Virus record (IMG/VR): IMGVR_UViG_3300042565_002418
Location: 1 to 22,104 of that record
DNA from: a virus
Reading direction: 5' to 3' (one strand)
Length of the DNA stretch: 22,104 nucleotides
The notes beneath the pieces were generated by a model. That model saw nothing but the letters and a program-made list of their open reading frames with translations, ran no database searches and was not told where the DNA came from. Below, piece after piece: positions 14,684 through 21,095 of this stretch. The stretch's first letter is position 1, and each line of letters begins with the position of its first letter. Made by a program: the position numbers and the translations under genes.

Positions 14684-15727
14684 ATGACATCAACATCGAT
14701 CACACCGCCAGCCGCCGAAACCACTGCTCTCAGCAAGTGGGAGGCGCTCGCTTCAGACATCGCCATCGCTTCCGAGCAGGCCGAGCTAAAGGTTTTCAAC
14801 TATCGCGACAAGTGGGATAACAAGGCCGCCCGCTCATGGGTCGCCGAGCTTCGCCGCCTCAAGGGTGGTATTGAGCGAGCCCGTAAGGACGCCAAGGCCA
14901 TCCACCTGGAGCGCGGGCGTGCGGTTGATGAAACCGCCAAAACGCTTGAAGCGTCGGTTCAGGGTTTGATTGAACCTCACGAGCGCGAACTCAGGGCGAT
15001 CGAAGCCGAGGAGCAAGCTCGGATTGACGCCCACAAGTCCGTGCTCGACTTCATTGCGGCACTACCGGAAGGCGTCGCCACCGCTGCCGACGCAGAAGCG
15101 CGGCTTGCCCAACTGGCAGAGATTGATACTGCCGGCCTGGAGGAGTTCGCCAATGCGGGCGCCGCTCGCCACGCTGAGGCGACTGAGCGGCTCCTGGAGC
15201 TTCGGGATGCCCTGCGCGAGCGGGAAGCCGAGCAGGCCGAGCTAGAGGCCCTGCGGGCGGAGAAAGCCGCCAGGGAGGAAGCGGAGCGGCAGGAGCGCAT
15301 TCGCCAGCAGGCAATCGCCGATGAGCGTGCAAGGGCGGAGCGCGAGCAGCAAGCCGAGCAACGGCGCCAAGAGCAACAGCGAGCTGAAGCCGAGCGCCGC
15401 GCCGAAGCTGAGCGCCAGCAGGCGGCAGAGCGTGAGCGGGATGCTGAGCGCCGGGTGCAAGAAGCCGTCCAAGCGGCGGCGGCGGCAGAGGCCAGAGCAC
15501 GCGAAGCGGAGGCGAGAGGGAAGGCCCGACTAGAAGCGGAACGTCAAGCCGAAGCCGATCGCGTTGCACGTGAGCACGCCGCGCAACAGGCACGCAAGAG
15601 CCGGGAAGCCAAGCTGCGTCGTGAGCTGATCGAGGCCATGACCTCCAGCACGCCCGATGCCGTTGCCGATGCCATCATCGCCGGCTCGCTTCACAAGGCG
15701 TTGAGCATCGACTGGGCTGCGGTCTGA
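14684..15727 (+). CDS. Ala/Glu-rich coiled-coil phage protein (DUF1351-like layout)
   Basis: This 347-residue protein begins MTSTSITPPAAETTALSKWE. Residues about 45-115 form the helical pattern KWDNKAARSWVAELRRLKGG…LIEPHERELRAIE. It resembles the N-terminal helices of phage proteins of the DUF1351 type, often encoded near RecT/Erf-like recombination genes. Residues about 165-310 form one long coiled coil made almost entirely of Ala, Glu, Arg and Gln. The end, LRRELIEAMTSSTPDAVADA followed by IIAG, fits the same family, whose members commonly end in a short '.A.AI..G.' helix and strand. No recombinase gene is in the window. The role is unknown; DNA-replication or recombination accessory is the best guess. 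Confidence 0.65.
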   Translation: MTSTSITPPAAETTALSKWEALASDIAIASEQAELKVFNYRDKWDNKAARSWVAELRRLKGGIERARKDAKAIHLERGRAVDETAKTLEASVQGLIEPHERELRAIEAEEQARIDAHKSVLDFIAALPEGVATAADAEARLAQLAEIDTAGLEEFANAGAARHAEATERLLELRDALREREAEQAELEALRAEKAAREEAERQERIRQQAIADERARAEREQQAEQRRQEQQRAEAERRAEAERQQAAERERDAERRVQEAVQAAAAAEARAREAEARGKARLEAERQAEADRVAREHAAQQARKSREAKLRRELIEAMTSSTPDAVADAIIAGSLHKALSIDWAAV

Positions 15728-15783
15728 ACGGCGCCGACGATTCGCTGATCCTCCCCACAGGTACCCACCCATGCCCTAACCCA

Positions 15784-15819
15784 CTGCGCCCCGCCGGGGG
15801 CCGAAAACCGGTGCGTTCC
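15784..15819 (+). repeat. Leader repeat, copy A (CTGCGCCCCGCC…CCGGTGCGTT)
   Basis: A 36-base block matches copy B at 16242-16278 in 29 of the first 34 positions. It lies 20 bases before the SPFH-tail-like gene. The differences are one base plus a four-base block (AAAA against GTTC) between GGCCG and CCGG, where a hairpin loop would be. Confidence 0.6.
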
Positions 15820-15838
15820 ATTACCCCCATTTCATTCC

Positions 15839-16237
15839 GTGAACGACAAACCTCCTGCAGCTTTTTGGTTTTTCATTGCTTTTGGTGTCACAGCATTGGC
15901 CTTTGTTATTTGGCTCATTCCTCAACTCGGCATTTACTACGCCACCAGCAACGGCAAGGCAGCTTTGATGGAAGCTGAATCCACTAGGCAAGTCCGCGTC
16001 CTTGAATCCAGGGCCAAGAAGGACGCTGCCACTTATGAAGCAGACGCTGAGATTGAGCGAGCTAAAGGCGTTGCTCAGGCCAATAAGATCATCGGTGACA
16101 GCCTGAAGGACAACCCTCGCTATCTGCAGTATCTTTACATCACAGGATTGCAAGAGGGATCCGAGAAAGGCAATCGCACTATCTATGTCCCCACCGAAGG
16201 AGGAATGCCTGTTCCTACTTTGGACATTGAGCGCTGA
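15839..16237 (+). CDS. Membrane protein resembling the C-terminal tail of SPFH/prohibitin proteins
   Basis: This 132-residue protein has a GTG start, with no ATG near. Residues 9-33 form one hydrophobic helix (FWFFIAFGVTALAFVIWLIP). Residues 39-85 are a charged Ala/Glu helix (MEAESTRQVRVLESRAKKDA, YEADAEIERAKGVAQANKII). Residues 86-125 read DSLKDNPRYLQYLYITGLQE...TIYVPTEGGMPV. The last two segments closely follow the end of band-7/SPFH proteins (the 'EA.A.A..i…..l.enp.ylqyl.i..l…..iyvPt..g.P' pattern). The globular SPFH domain itself is missing. It should sit in the inner membrane and could oligomerise with, or poison, host SPFH/FtsH complexes. That is inference. Its base composition is less GC-rich than its neighbours. 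Confidence 0.65.
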   Translation: MNDKPPAAFWFFIAFGVTALAFVIWLIPQLGIYYATSNGKAALMEAESTRQVRVLESRAKKDAATYEADAEIERAKGVAQANKIIGDSLKDNPRYLQYLYITGLQEGSEKGNRTIYVPTEGGMPVPTLDIER

Positions 16238-16241
16238 TCTG

Positions 16242-16278
16242 CTGCGCCCCGCCAGGGGCCGGTTCCCGGTGCGTTTCC
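16242..16278 (+). repeat. Leader repeat, copy B
   Basis: Partner of the block at 15784-15819, placed 14 bases before the next gene start. The position of both copies just upstream of short genes suggests a shared expression signal or an RNA hairpin with a variable loop. Confidence 0.6.
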
Positions 16279-16292
16279 CCATCCCCATCCCC

Positions 16293-16667
16293 ATGAACAC
16301 CATCCCCCTCACCAATCGCCCCCAGTCAGGCGCGGCGCTGACCGACCAGATACTCGAGGCCGTCCACGCCATCGTGCCGCGGCTGGCCTGGCACCCTGCC
16401 GCGGGGCCGAAAAACGGCAGGCAGGTTCTCATCCTGGAGGCCCTGCTCGACGCCGCCAAGGTGGTCGCCCAAGGCATCGCCGACAACGCCCACGACGACA
16501 GCCTGCCCCTAGACGCCGACGCGGCTCGTGATCTGGCCGAGATCACCGATCGAATCACCGCAGCGATCACCGACGCCACCAGGCCAGTCAGTGGCGATCC
16601 ATGGGGCGCCCCGGCTGATGCCCAGGGGTTCAGGCTGCCGTCCATGACCGGGGCGGAGCTGGTCTAA
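16293..16667 (+). CDS. Hypothetical Ala-rich protein (124 aa)
   Basis: The start is ATG 16293, just after copy B of the leader repeat and a CCATCCCC run; the frame is open further upstream but would run into the preceding gene. The protein (MNTIPLTNRPQSGAALTDQI…) is mostly helical with two Ala/Asp/Ile-rich segments, about residues 45-70 (LILEALLDAAKVVAQGIADN) and 74-95 (DAARDLAEITDRITAAITDA). The tail is Pro/Gly-rich. No metal or membrane motif is visible. No function recognised. The last base is shared with the next start (TAATG). Confidence 0.6.
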   Translation: MNTIPLTNRPQSGAALTDQILEAVHAIVPRLAWHPAAGPKNGRQVLILEALLDAAKVVAQGIADNAHDDSLPLDADAARDLAEITDRITAAITDATRPVSGDPWGAPADAQGFRLPSMTGAELV

Positions 16668-16885
16668 TGCCCCACACCGGAAATCTGGATCATGAACCTG
16701 CTCCTGTGGTGTCTCTGGCCGTTTATCGGGCACGGAAACGCCGGGCGGCCCGTGCTGCCGCAAAGGATGCCCGTCGCGGAGCCATGATCGGCCTGCTGCT
16801 CCTGGCGGCTGGGCTCATGGACGGTTACATCCTCCACCGCGAGCAGCGCCTGCTCGATGCGGAGCGTGCGCACCAACTGCCCTAA
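16667..16885 (+). CDS. Small single-pass membrane protein (72 aa)
   Basis: The start is coupled to the previous stop. Residues about 20-38 are very basic (YRARKRRAARAAAKDARRGA). They are followed by a hydrophobic helix at 39-56 (AMIGLLLLAAGLMDGYIL) and a charged C-terminal tail (HREQRLLDAERAHQL). The positive-inside rule predicts the N-terminus in the cytoplasm. It resembles small phage inner-membrane proteins of unknown role, and a lysis accessory is possible. It overlaps the next gene by about 29 bases. Confidence 0.55.
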   Translation: MPHTGNLDHEPAPVVSLAVYRARKRRAARAAAKDARRGAMIGLLLLAAGLMDGYILHREQRLLDAERAHQLP

Positions 16886-17042
16886 CTGCCAGTATGTCGA
16901 GGTGGTCGGCGATCAGCTTCTCTGCTGTCGCCCTGGCCACCCTGACCCACAACTCGTGACGCACTGGAATTGGTGCGTCGATTTCATCCGCCACACACCG
17001 CTATGCCCACAAACCAAGCCACCGGAATGCGCGTCCGGTTGA
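16857..17042 (+). CDS. Small Cys-rich, probable zinc-binding protein (61 aa)
   Basis: The start is ATG 16857, or GTG 16866, which shortens the overlap with the previous gene. The order NCPNCQY…LLCCRPGHP…HWNWCVDFIRH…LC recalls small phage proteins of the 'CxxC … CR..P … WCgeF' type, thought to bind zinc. It overlaps its neighbours on both sides, which is unusual, but the Cys spacing argues that the frame is real. No function known. Confidence 0.5.
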   Translation: MRSVRTNCPNCQYVEVVGDQLLCCRPGHPDPQLVTHWNWCVDFIRHTPLCPQTKPPECASG

Positions 17043-17350
17043 TCACCCCACAAGGGGAAGAGCGCACAGAGGATCTGTTCGCTGACAGCGACTGGACGGC
17101 CAAGGACTATCACAAGGCGCTGCTACGGCAACGGCCTGGGATTCGCGTCCTTGAGATGAAACCAATCACGCGGGAGCTGAGGATCCCCCACGGCGAAGCC
17201 CCCGCCTGGTGGTGGCTCACCATGCGCTCGCCGGGCCGGCCCGAGATCCGGGTGCGGGTTCAGGGCGGCTATGGCGAGCTGCGCCGGATGGCGATCATGG
17301 GCGCCGAACCTGGAGCACGGCTGATCAGCTGCGTCCCGGAGGAGGCATGA
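17003..17350 (+). CDS. Hypothetical protein (115 aa)
   Basis: The likely start is ATG 17003; ATG 17027 (MRVRLITPQGEERTEDLFAD) would reduce the 40-base overlap with the Cys-rich gene. The sequence is mixed alpha/beta and basic, with a Trp cluster (EAPAWWWLTMR) and a strand-rich end (RPEIRVRVQGGYGELRRMAI). No domain recognised. It ends with an ATGA overlap to the helix-turn-helix gene, so the two may be expressed together. Confidence 0.55.
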   Translation: MPTNQATGMRVRLITPQGEERTEDLFADSDWTAKDYHKALLRQRPGIRVLEMKPITRELRIPHGEAPAWWWLTMRSPGRPEIRVRVQGGYGELRRMAIMGAEPGARLISCVPEEA

Positions 17351-17676
17351 CCGCCACCAGAGCGCGGCGATTCACCGACAAGCAGATCCGAGCGATCCAC
17401 CGCTCTGCCGAGTCGAACAGTGAACTGGCGCGGCGGTTCAAGGCCGCCGGCACACCCTGCACCCCGGAGCTGATCCGGCAGGTCAGGGCAGGGATCCTGT
17501 ATTCCGAGCTGGCGCCAAGAAGCCTCACCGGCGACGGCTGCCGAACCTGTGACCGCTGCCACCACTGGCACGGATGGGATACCCCCGAGCCCTGTGACCT
17601 GGGTCACACCGATTGGCAAACCGATGGGGTCGCGTTCGGGAGGTTGTGCGCCACCTGGAGGTCAGGCGGCACGTAG
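17347..17676 (+). CDS. Helix-turn-helix plus Cys-rich domain protein (109 aa)
   Basis: The start is ATG 17347, overlapping the upstream TGA; a longer upstream frame would run through the previous gene. Residues 8-50 (RRFTDKQIRAIHRSAESNSE…PELIRQVRAGILYSEL) follow the 'lt..qvraIr.s..sn.eLAr.f.vs...i..Ir.G..Y' pattern of small DNA-binding repeats near phage and HNH proteins. Residues 64-103 are Cys/His-rich (CRTCDRCHHWHGWDTPEPCD…LCATW) and probably bind zinc. The second half resembles the neighbouring 61-residue protein in its Cys layout. It may be a phage regulator; its target is unknown. Confidence 0.6.
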   Translation: MTATRARRFTDKQIRAIHRSAESNSELARRFKAAGTPCTPELIRQVRAGILYSELAPRSLTGDGCRTCDRCHHWHGWDTPEPCDLGHTDWQTDGVAFGRLCATWRSGGT

Positions 17677-17705
17677 TTCTCACGCTCAAAAACGATGATT
17701 ACTGG

Positions 17706-17736
17706 CGGCGGTTGGGTTTCACCATCCGCCGTTTTT
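17706..17736 (+). terminator. Intrinsic terminator closing the plus-strand operon
   Basis: CGGCGG (17706-17711) pairs with CCGCCG (17726-17731) and is followed at once by TTTTT (17732-17736). It lies 30 bases after the last plus-strand gene and between two convergent operons. A T-run also appears on the opposite strand, but about a dozen bases beyond the stem, so action on the minus strand is less likely. Confidence 0.65.
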
Positions 17737-17800
17737 CGTTGGCAATCTTCGGGACCGTCGCCCTAGCCGGGGCAGTGGGAGAGGGGGGGGTGGGTCATGC

Positions 17801-18403
17801 TCACACCCTCGCCCACGTCACCCGCTCAGGCTGCCCCTGATACTTCCCAGCCCGATCGGCGTAGGTCGTATCGCAGGGGTCGCCCTCCAGGAATAGAAGC
17901 TGGCAGATGCCCTCCTCCGCGCAGATGCGGCAGTCGGCGCCGGAGGAATTGCTGAACTCCAGCGTGAGGTGCCCCTCCCAGCTGGCCTCCGCCGGGGTGG
18001 TGTTGACGATGATACCCAGCCGGGCGTAGGTGCTCTTGCCTAGGCAGATCACGGTGATATTTGGCGGCACCCGTAGCCGCTCCAGCGCCACCCCCAGGCC
18101 GTAGGTGTGGGCTGGGAGGATGAAGTAGCGGCCATCTTCGTCCTCGTGCAGCGTGGCGGGCTCCAGGTTGGCCGGGTTAAACCGCTTCGGGTTCATCACC
18201 GTGCCAGGGATGTGGCGGAAGATCAGGAACTCCTTGGCAGACAGGCGCAGGTCGTAGCCGTAGCTGCTGGTGCCGTAGGACAGTACCAGACGAGAGGTGT
18301 GACTGACGTGGGGATCTTTAACCTCCCGCACCAGCTCCGGCACGTACGGGGTGATCATCCCCTCGGCGGCGCGCTCTCGTATCCAGCGGTCGTTTTTTAG
18401 CAT
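17801..18403 (-). CDS. dcd: dCTP deaminase
   Basis: The chosen start is ATG 18403 (MLKNDRWIRERAAEGMITPY), which matches the usual Dcd N-terminus and gives 200 residues. A longer frame from 18466 would only add an out-of-family leader. Hallmarks are SSYGYDLRLSAKEFLIF at 46-62, GKSTYARLGIIV at 122-133, SWEGHLTLEFSN with the catalytic Glu149 at 141-152, and AGKYQGQ at 185-191. Dcd turns dCTP into dUTP and feeds thymidylate synthesis; some relatives are bifunctional and release dUMP. The start is coupled (TGATG) to a 24-residue membrane ORF. A phage-borne copy would raise dTTP supply or serve modified-base synthesis. It is slightly longer than typical (about 170-195). Confidence 0.9.
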   Translation of the reverse strand: MLKNDRWIRERAAEGMITPYVPELVREVKDPHVSHTSRLVLSYGTSSYGYDLRLSAKEFLIFRHIPGTVMNPKRFNPANLEPATLHEDEDGRYFILPAHTYGLGVALERLRVPPNITVICLGKSTYARLGIIVNTTPAEASWEGHLTLEFSNSSGADCRICAEEGICQLLFLEGDPCDTTYADRAGKYQGQPERVTWARV

Positions 18404-18477
18404 CAGCGGGTAGCTATGTAGGTGAGACAGATAATGGCAACAATCCATATCGCTGCCGTTGGCCATCCTTTTTTCAT
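18403..18477 (-). CDS. 24-residue membrane micro-protein between two coupled genes
   Basis: The ATG overlaps the stop of the 108-residue gene (ATGA) and the stop overlaps the dcd start (TGATG), so both junctions are translationally coupled. The peptide begins with a basic MKKGWP and continues as a hydrophobic helix (AAIWIVAIICLTYIA) ending in Arg. That is a complete single-pass membrane peptide. The Lys codons and GGA at its start (AAAAAAGGA) could also act in ribosome loading. The exact fit of both ends argues that it is translated, if only to bring ribosomes to dcd. Automated annotation would miss it. Confidence 0.55.
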   Translation of the reverse strand: MKKGWPTAAIWIVAIICLTYIATR

Positions 18478-18800
18478 GGCTCTTTCGTGGTGGTGGTGGT
18501 TTTGTTTGCTGGGGGGCGCATTCCGACTATGCTGCCGTGAAGACTTTGGGCACGCTGTAGCTGCAACCTGGCTTGGTTTAATTGCCTGTGTGCGCGTGCC
18601 ATCAGCTCATTGTGAGCCTCTTCCCAGGTATTGAACACCTGGCCGGTTTTTTTAATCCTATCTTGCCTAGTTTTTCCACGCCAGTCTGGTATATTTAAGG
18701 TAGCAAAAGCTGGGGTTTCACTTACTAGCTCGCATCTTAAAATCTTTGGCTCCAGAGTAAATTTCTCTGCTTTTACAACATACCTGTAAACCGTTGTCAT
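18474..18800 (-). CDS. Hypothetical protein (108 aa)
   Basis: The ATG overlaps the upstream stop (ATGA) and has a GGAGGA ribosome site inside the upstream gene's tail. The protein begins MTTVYRYVVKAEKFTLEPKI and has a helical middle (about 58-90, EEAHNELMARAHRQLNQARL). It ends in PPANKTTTTTKEP, which mirrors the end of the neighbouring protein. Its DNA is more AT-rich than the rest of the operon. No function recognised. Confidence 0.6.
   Translation of the reverse strand: MTTVYRYVVKAEKFTLEPKILRCELVSETPAFATLNIPDWRGKTRQDRIKKTGQVFNTWEEAHNELMARAHRQLNQARLQLQRAQSLHGSIVGMRPPANKTTTTTKEP
18486..18515 (-). repeat. Junction cassette (poly-Thr type), copy 1
   Basis: A 30-base block encodes PPA(N)(K)TTTTT and matches the copy at 18812-18841 at all but two positions, in the same reading frame and at the same distance from the gene end. 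Confidence 0.7.
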
Positions 18801-19231
18801 GGCCGATCCTCCGTGGTGGTGGTGGTTTCGTCTGCTGGGGGATGCTCCCCCTGGCGGCGCTGCAGCTCATCCGCCCAGCGCCATGGGTCACGGCCGGCGG
18901 CGACACCGGCATCAAATACAGCGCAGATCATGGAATAGATACTGATTTGGTCTGTAATGATTAGGTCTAGATCAATGCCTCGCCGCTCGCATTGATCGCA
19001 GAACCAAGGCTCAAATGCGGTAAAATCACGCCAGCAATCATCCGCCGGATCACCCTTCCCCCATGGCATCACCGGCCACGGGTGCCAATCGGGCCAGGCA
19101 TGATCCCAGCCCCACTGGCCGGGGCGGAGCACTGTGCAGGGTTGGCGGCCTTGATGAAAAACACCGCTTTCACTGCTGTTCGTCCACCAGAGGCGACCAA
19201 TCCGGCCGCCGTCGCATCGGATCTCGATCAT
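18797..19231 (-). CDS. Trp-rich hypothetical protein (144 aa)
   Basis: The ATG overlaps the preceding stop (ATGA), with a GGGGGAG ribosome site in the upstream coding tail. It contains 12 Trp in 144 residues, many in GQWGWDHAWPDWHPWPVMPW (38-57), and a CDQC pair at 78-81. A helical part follows at about 100-128. The C-terminus PPADETTTTTEDRP is the poly-Thr junction cassette, which also carries the ribosome site of the next gene. Family not recognised; Trp-rich segments of this kind are frequent in small phage proteins. Confidence 0.6.
   Translation of the reverse strand: MIEIRCDGGRIGRLWWTNSSESGVFHQGRQPCTVLRPGQWGWDHAWPDWHPWPVMPWGKGDPADDCWRDFTAFEPWFCDQCERRGIDLDLIITDQISIYSMICAVFDAGVAAGRDPWRWADELQRRQGEHPPADETTTTTEDRP
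18812..18841 (-). repeat. Junction cassette (poly-Thr type), copy 2
   Basis: Partner of 18486-18515. Downstream of this copy the gene tail spells CGGAGGA about 6 bases before the next ATG, so the cassette delivers a ribosome site. Confidence 0.7.
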
Positions 19232-19431
19232 GACTGCTCCCCCTGGCGGGTGCCTTCCAGTTCGGTGGCGATCTGATGCAACTTGGCGGAATCCTGCACG
19301 AATTGCATGTGTACCGCAGCAGCCCGCAAGGCGGCGACGAGATCCATCTCGTCATGGGGCGAACGGTCAGGGCGGCCAACACGATGCGCTGCATCCAACA
19401 CCGCCTGTGCAGCGGAGCTCAGTTCAGCCAT
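19228..19431 (-). CDS. Small helical hypothetical protein (67 aa)
   Basis: The start is ATG 19431 (MAELSSAAQAVLDAAHRVGR), with an AGGAGGAG ribosome site 6-7 bases upstream. The frame extends further upstream but without such a site. The protein is nearly all helix and Ala-rich. It ends TRQGEQS, and its stop overlaps the next ATG. This resembles short phage proteins of the 'aa.avldAa' kind with unknown role. Confidence 0.6.
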   Translation of the reverse strand: MAELSSAAQAVLDAAHRVGRPDRSPHDEMDLVAALRAAAVHMQFVQDSAKLHQIATELEGTRQGEQS

Positions 19432-19642
19432 TGGATTGCTCCTCCTGACGGCTCCGCTGCGCACGGTCGGCGGCGATGGCGGCGCGGGCGTAGGTGATCA
19501 GTTCTTCGGGCCCGACCAACATCACGTCAGGCTCGCCAGGGGCAATGCTGTCGTATTCAAGTACATCCGCTGCTATCAGTAGCAACTGCTCATCACTCAA
19601 CTCCCCGGCAGCGGGGGGTTCTGGTGTCTGGGGGGTGTTCAT
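19424..19642 (-). CDS. Small acidic hypothetical protein (72 aa)
   Basis: I take ATG 19642 (MNTPQTPEPPAAGELSDEQL) as the start. A GTG at 19684 with a GAGGAGG site and a GTGA overlap with the upstream stop is an equally credible start and would add 14 residues. A Pro-rich N-terminus leads to a helical acidic domain (SDEQLLLIAADVLEYD…PEELITYARAAIAADR). It ends RQEEQSNG, which spells the ribosome site for the next gene. Function unknown. Confidence 0.55.
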   Translation of the reverse strand: MNTPQTPEPPAAGELSDEQLLLIAADVLEYDSIAPGEPDVMLVGPEELITYARAAIAADRAQRSRQEEQSNG

Positions 19643-19680
19643 TGGCGTGGTGGGGATGGGGGCGGTATCGGGAGGAGTGA

Positions 19681-20046
19681 TCACTCCGCCACCTCCTCGC
19701 CTTGGGGCGGCTTGTGATGTCGCAGCGCTGCACACGCAGCCCATGGACTCGGGAAACTGTGCTCCGCGAGGTAGTCGGCGGTGCGCTCCGATGGGCTGGG
19801 CTCGATGCTCCATTCGCCCAAAATTGACATCCGCTCCGAACTGCTGCGGACAGCCCAGGCGTCGGGCTCGGCGCGGGTGCGCTCAATCGTGACGCCGCTG
19901 GCGGGGTGGTAGTAACGAGTGGCGACCAGTTCTGCCGGCGCTTGGCGGATGACTGCCGCAGCCTGCAGCGCATCGGCGCACAGTAGCCGGTGAGTTCGAG
20001 GATTCTCGAGGCGCCAGGCTAGGGCTTCGTGCGGGGATTGGCTCAC
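19681..20046 (-). CDS. Hypothetical protein (121 aa)
   Basis: The start is GTG 20046 (MSQSPHEALAWRLENPRTHR), overlapping the upstream stop (GTGA), with a GAGGAGGT site about 6 bases before it. A longer frame to 20142 would run back through the upstream gene. It is mixed alpha/beta, with one Trp-rich stretch near residue 110 (SFPSPWAACAALRHH). It ends KPPQGEEVAE, sharing PPQGEEV with the end of the upstream protein. No family recognised. Confidence 0.6.
   Translation of the reverse strand: MSQSPHEALAWRLENPRTHRLLCADALQAAAVIRQAPAELVATRYYHPASGVTIERTRAEPDAWAVRSSSERMSILGEWSIEPSPSERTADYLAEHSFPSPWAACAALRHHKPPQGEEVAE
19684..19716 (-). repeat. Junction cassette (PPQGEEV type), copy 1
   Basis: A core of 23 bases encodes PPQGEEV and differs at one position from the copy at 20046-20078. 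The coding GAGGAGGT is the Shine-Dalgarno of the following GTG start. Confidence 0.65.
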
Positions 20047-21095
20047 GACTGCACCTCCTCGCCCTGGGGCGGCTGGGGGACTGGGATGGCCCAGTGGGGG
20101 AGGCAGAAATCTCCATAGGGACCTCCATCGGCAAGTTGCCACTCAGGGATTCCAGCCTGGTTAAACCACCAGCACCGCCCCTCCCAATCACACCACCCCT
20201 CCCGCTCCCACGGGCTCTCGCTGACCGCCACCGGCACAGCAGCCGGCGTGGGGTGGCGGAGGAGGAGGGCGGCGCGGGTGAGCCTCGGAATGACTTGATC
20301 GGATGTCAGGCGGTACAAGTCGTCATAGTTGTCGCCCAGCTTTTCGATCCATTGCGCCAGCTCCTCCCGCTCCCCATCGCTGGCGGGGGTCGGCGCGGGG
20401 GGCTGGTCAACGGCGAGGGACTCGCGCAGCGAGCGAAAATTGCTGAGGTTCTGCTCCTTGCGTTCCAGCTCGGCAAACGCCGAACGGACCTCTTCTGGGA
20501 TCTCTGGCACCTCCGCTGGTGCTGGGGTCTGCTTCCACGCGGCACGAGCACGGCGCAGCAGCGGCGCACCCATGCGCACATCCACCCCCTCGGCATCGCA
20601 CAGCTCCTGCAGTCCGCCGTAGTCGCCATCGGGGCCGGGGAAATCGATCCCGGCGATGGGTGGGCGAAGGTGGGGCAGGATCCGCTCACGGATCCGGTCG
20701 AGCAGGTTTTCGAGGGTGTCGCAGCCGTACAAGGGTGCCCACCACTCCAGCTGGTCGAGTAGCTGGGCGCCATCTTCGTGGCCAGTGCCCGGCTCATAGG
20801 CTCCCTCTGGACTCAGCAGCGCATCGATGTCGAGCGCTGGCGCCGGGGGCTGGGCAGCCAGCTCTCCTACGGCGGTGATGTCCACCGCTGGACCGATGCT
20901 CACCTGCGGGGTGCCGTCGGGGTGTAGGGCCAGCTTCGTGGTCAGGGGATGGGCGGCCAGGGCGGCGCGGGCGGCGTGCGCTTCATTCCGGGCGCGGCCG
21001 CCAGCAGCAGTCCACCCGGCCTGGGTGAGCGACGTTGCCACCAGCTCCAGTTCTCGCGCTGCACGCTCCAGCGCGGTACGGATCGGGTCAGTCAT
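20043..21095 (-). CDS. Large multi-segment hypothetical protein (350 aa)
   Basis: The ATG 21095 has an AGGAGGT ribosome site within the upstream gene and overlaps it by eight bases. Residues 1-50 form an Ala-rich helical unit (IRTALERAARELELVATSLT). Residues 85-185 are acidic with a Trp pair (LDQLEWWAPLYG) and contain PDGDYGGLQELCDAEGVDVR. A linker rich in Pro/Ala/Glu follows. Residues about 292-330 are Trp-rich (WEREGWCDWEGRCWWFNQAG). It ends PQPPQGEEVQS. Modular, linker-joined layouts like this are common in phage early orphan proteins; no catalytic motif is visible. Confidence 0.6.
   Translation of the reverse strand: MTDPIRTALERAARELELVATSLTQAGWTAAGGRARNEAHAARAALAAHPLTTKLALHPDGTPQVSIGPAVDITAVGELAAQPPAPALDIDALLSPEGAYEPGTGHEDGAQLLDQLEWWAPLYGCDTLENLLDRIRERILPHLRPPIAGIDFPGPDGDYGGLQELCDAEGVDVRMGAPLLRRARAAWKQTPAPAEVPEIPEEVRSAFAELERKEQNLSNFRSLRESLAVDQPPAPTPASDGEREELAQWIEKLGDNYDDLYRLTSDQVIPRLTRAALLLRHPTPAAVPVAVSESPWEREGWCDWEGRCWWFNQAGIPEWQLADGGPYGDFCLPHWAIPVPQPPQGEEVQS
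20046..20078 (-). repeat. Junction cassette (PPQGEEV type), copy 2
   Basis: Partner of 19684-19716, placed at the end of the 350-residue gene and supplying the ribosome site of the next gene. Confidence 0.65.

Noticed and set aside
18404-18466. Longer N-terminus for dcd from ATG 18466
   Set aside because: The extra 21 residues do not fit the deaminase family and overlap the coupled membrane micro-ORF in another frame; ATG 18403 matches the family start.
20094-20762. 222-residue plus-strand frame opposite the 350-residue gene
   Set aside because: Lies against a coupled minus operon with clear ribosome sites; composition is that of an antisense shadow.
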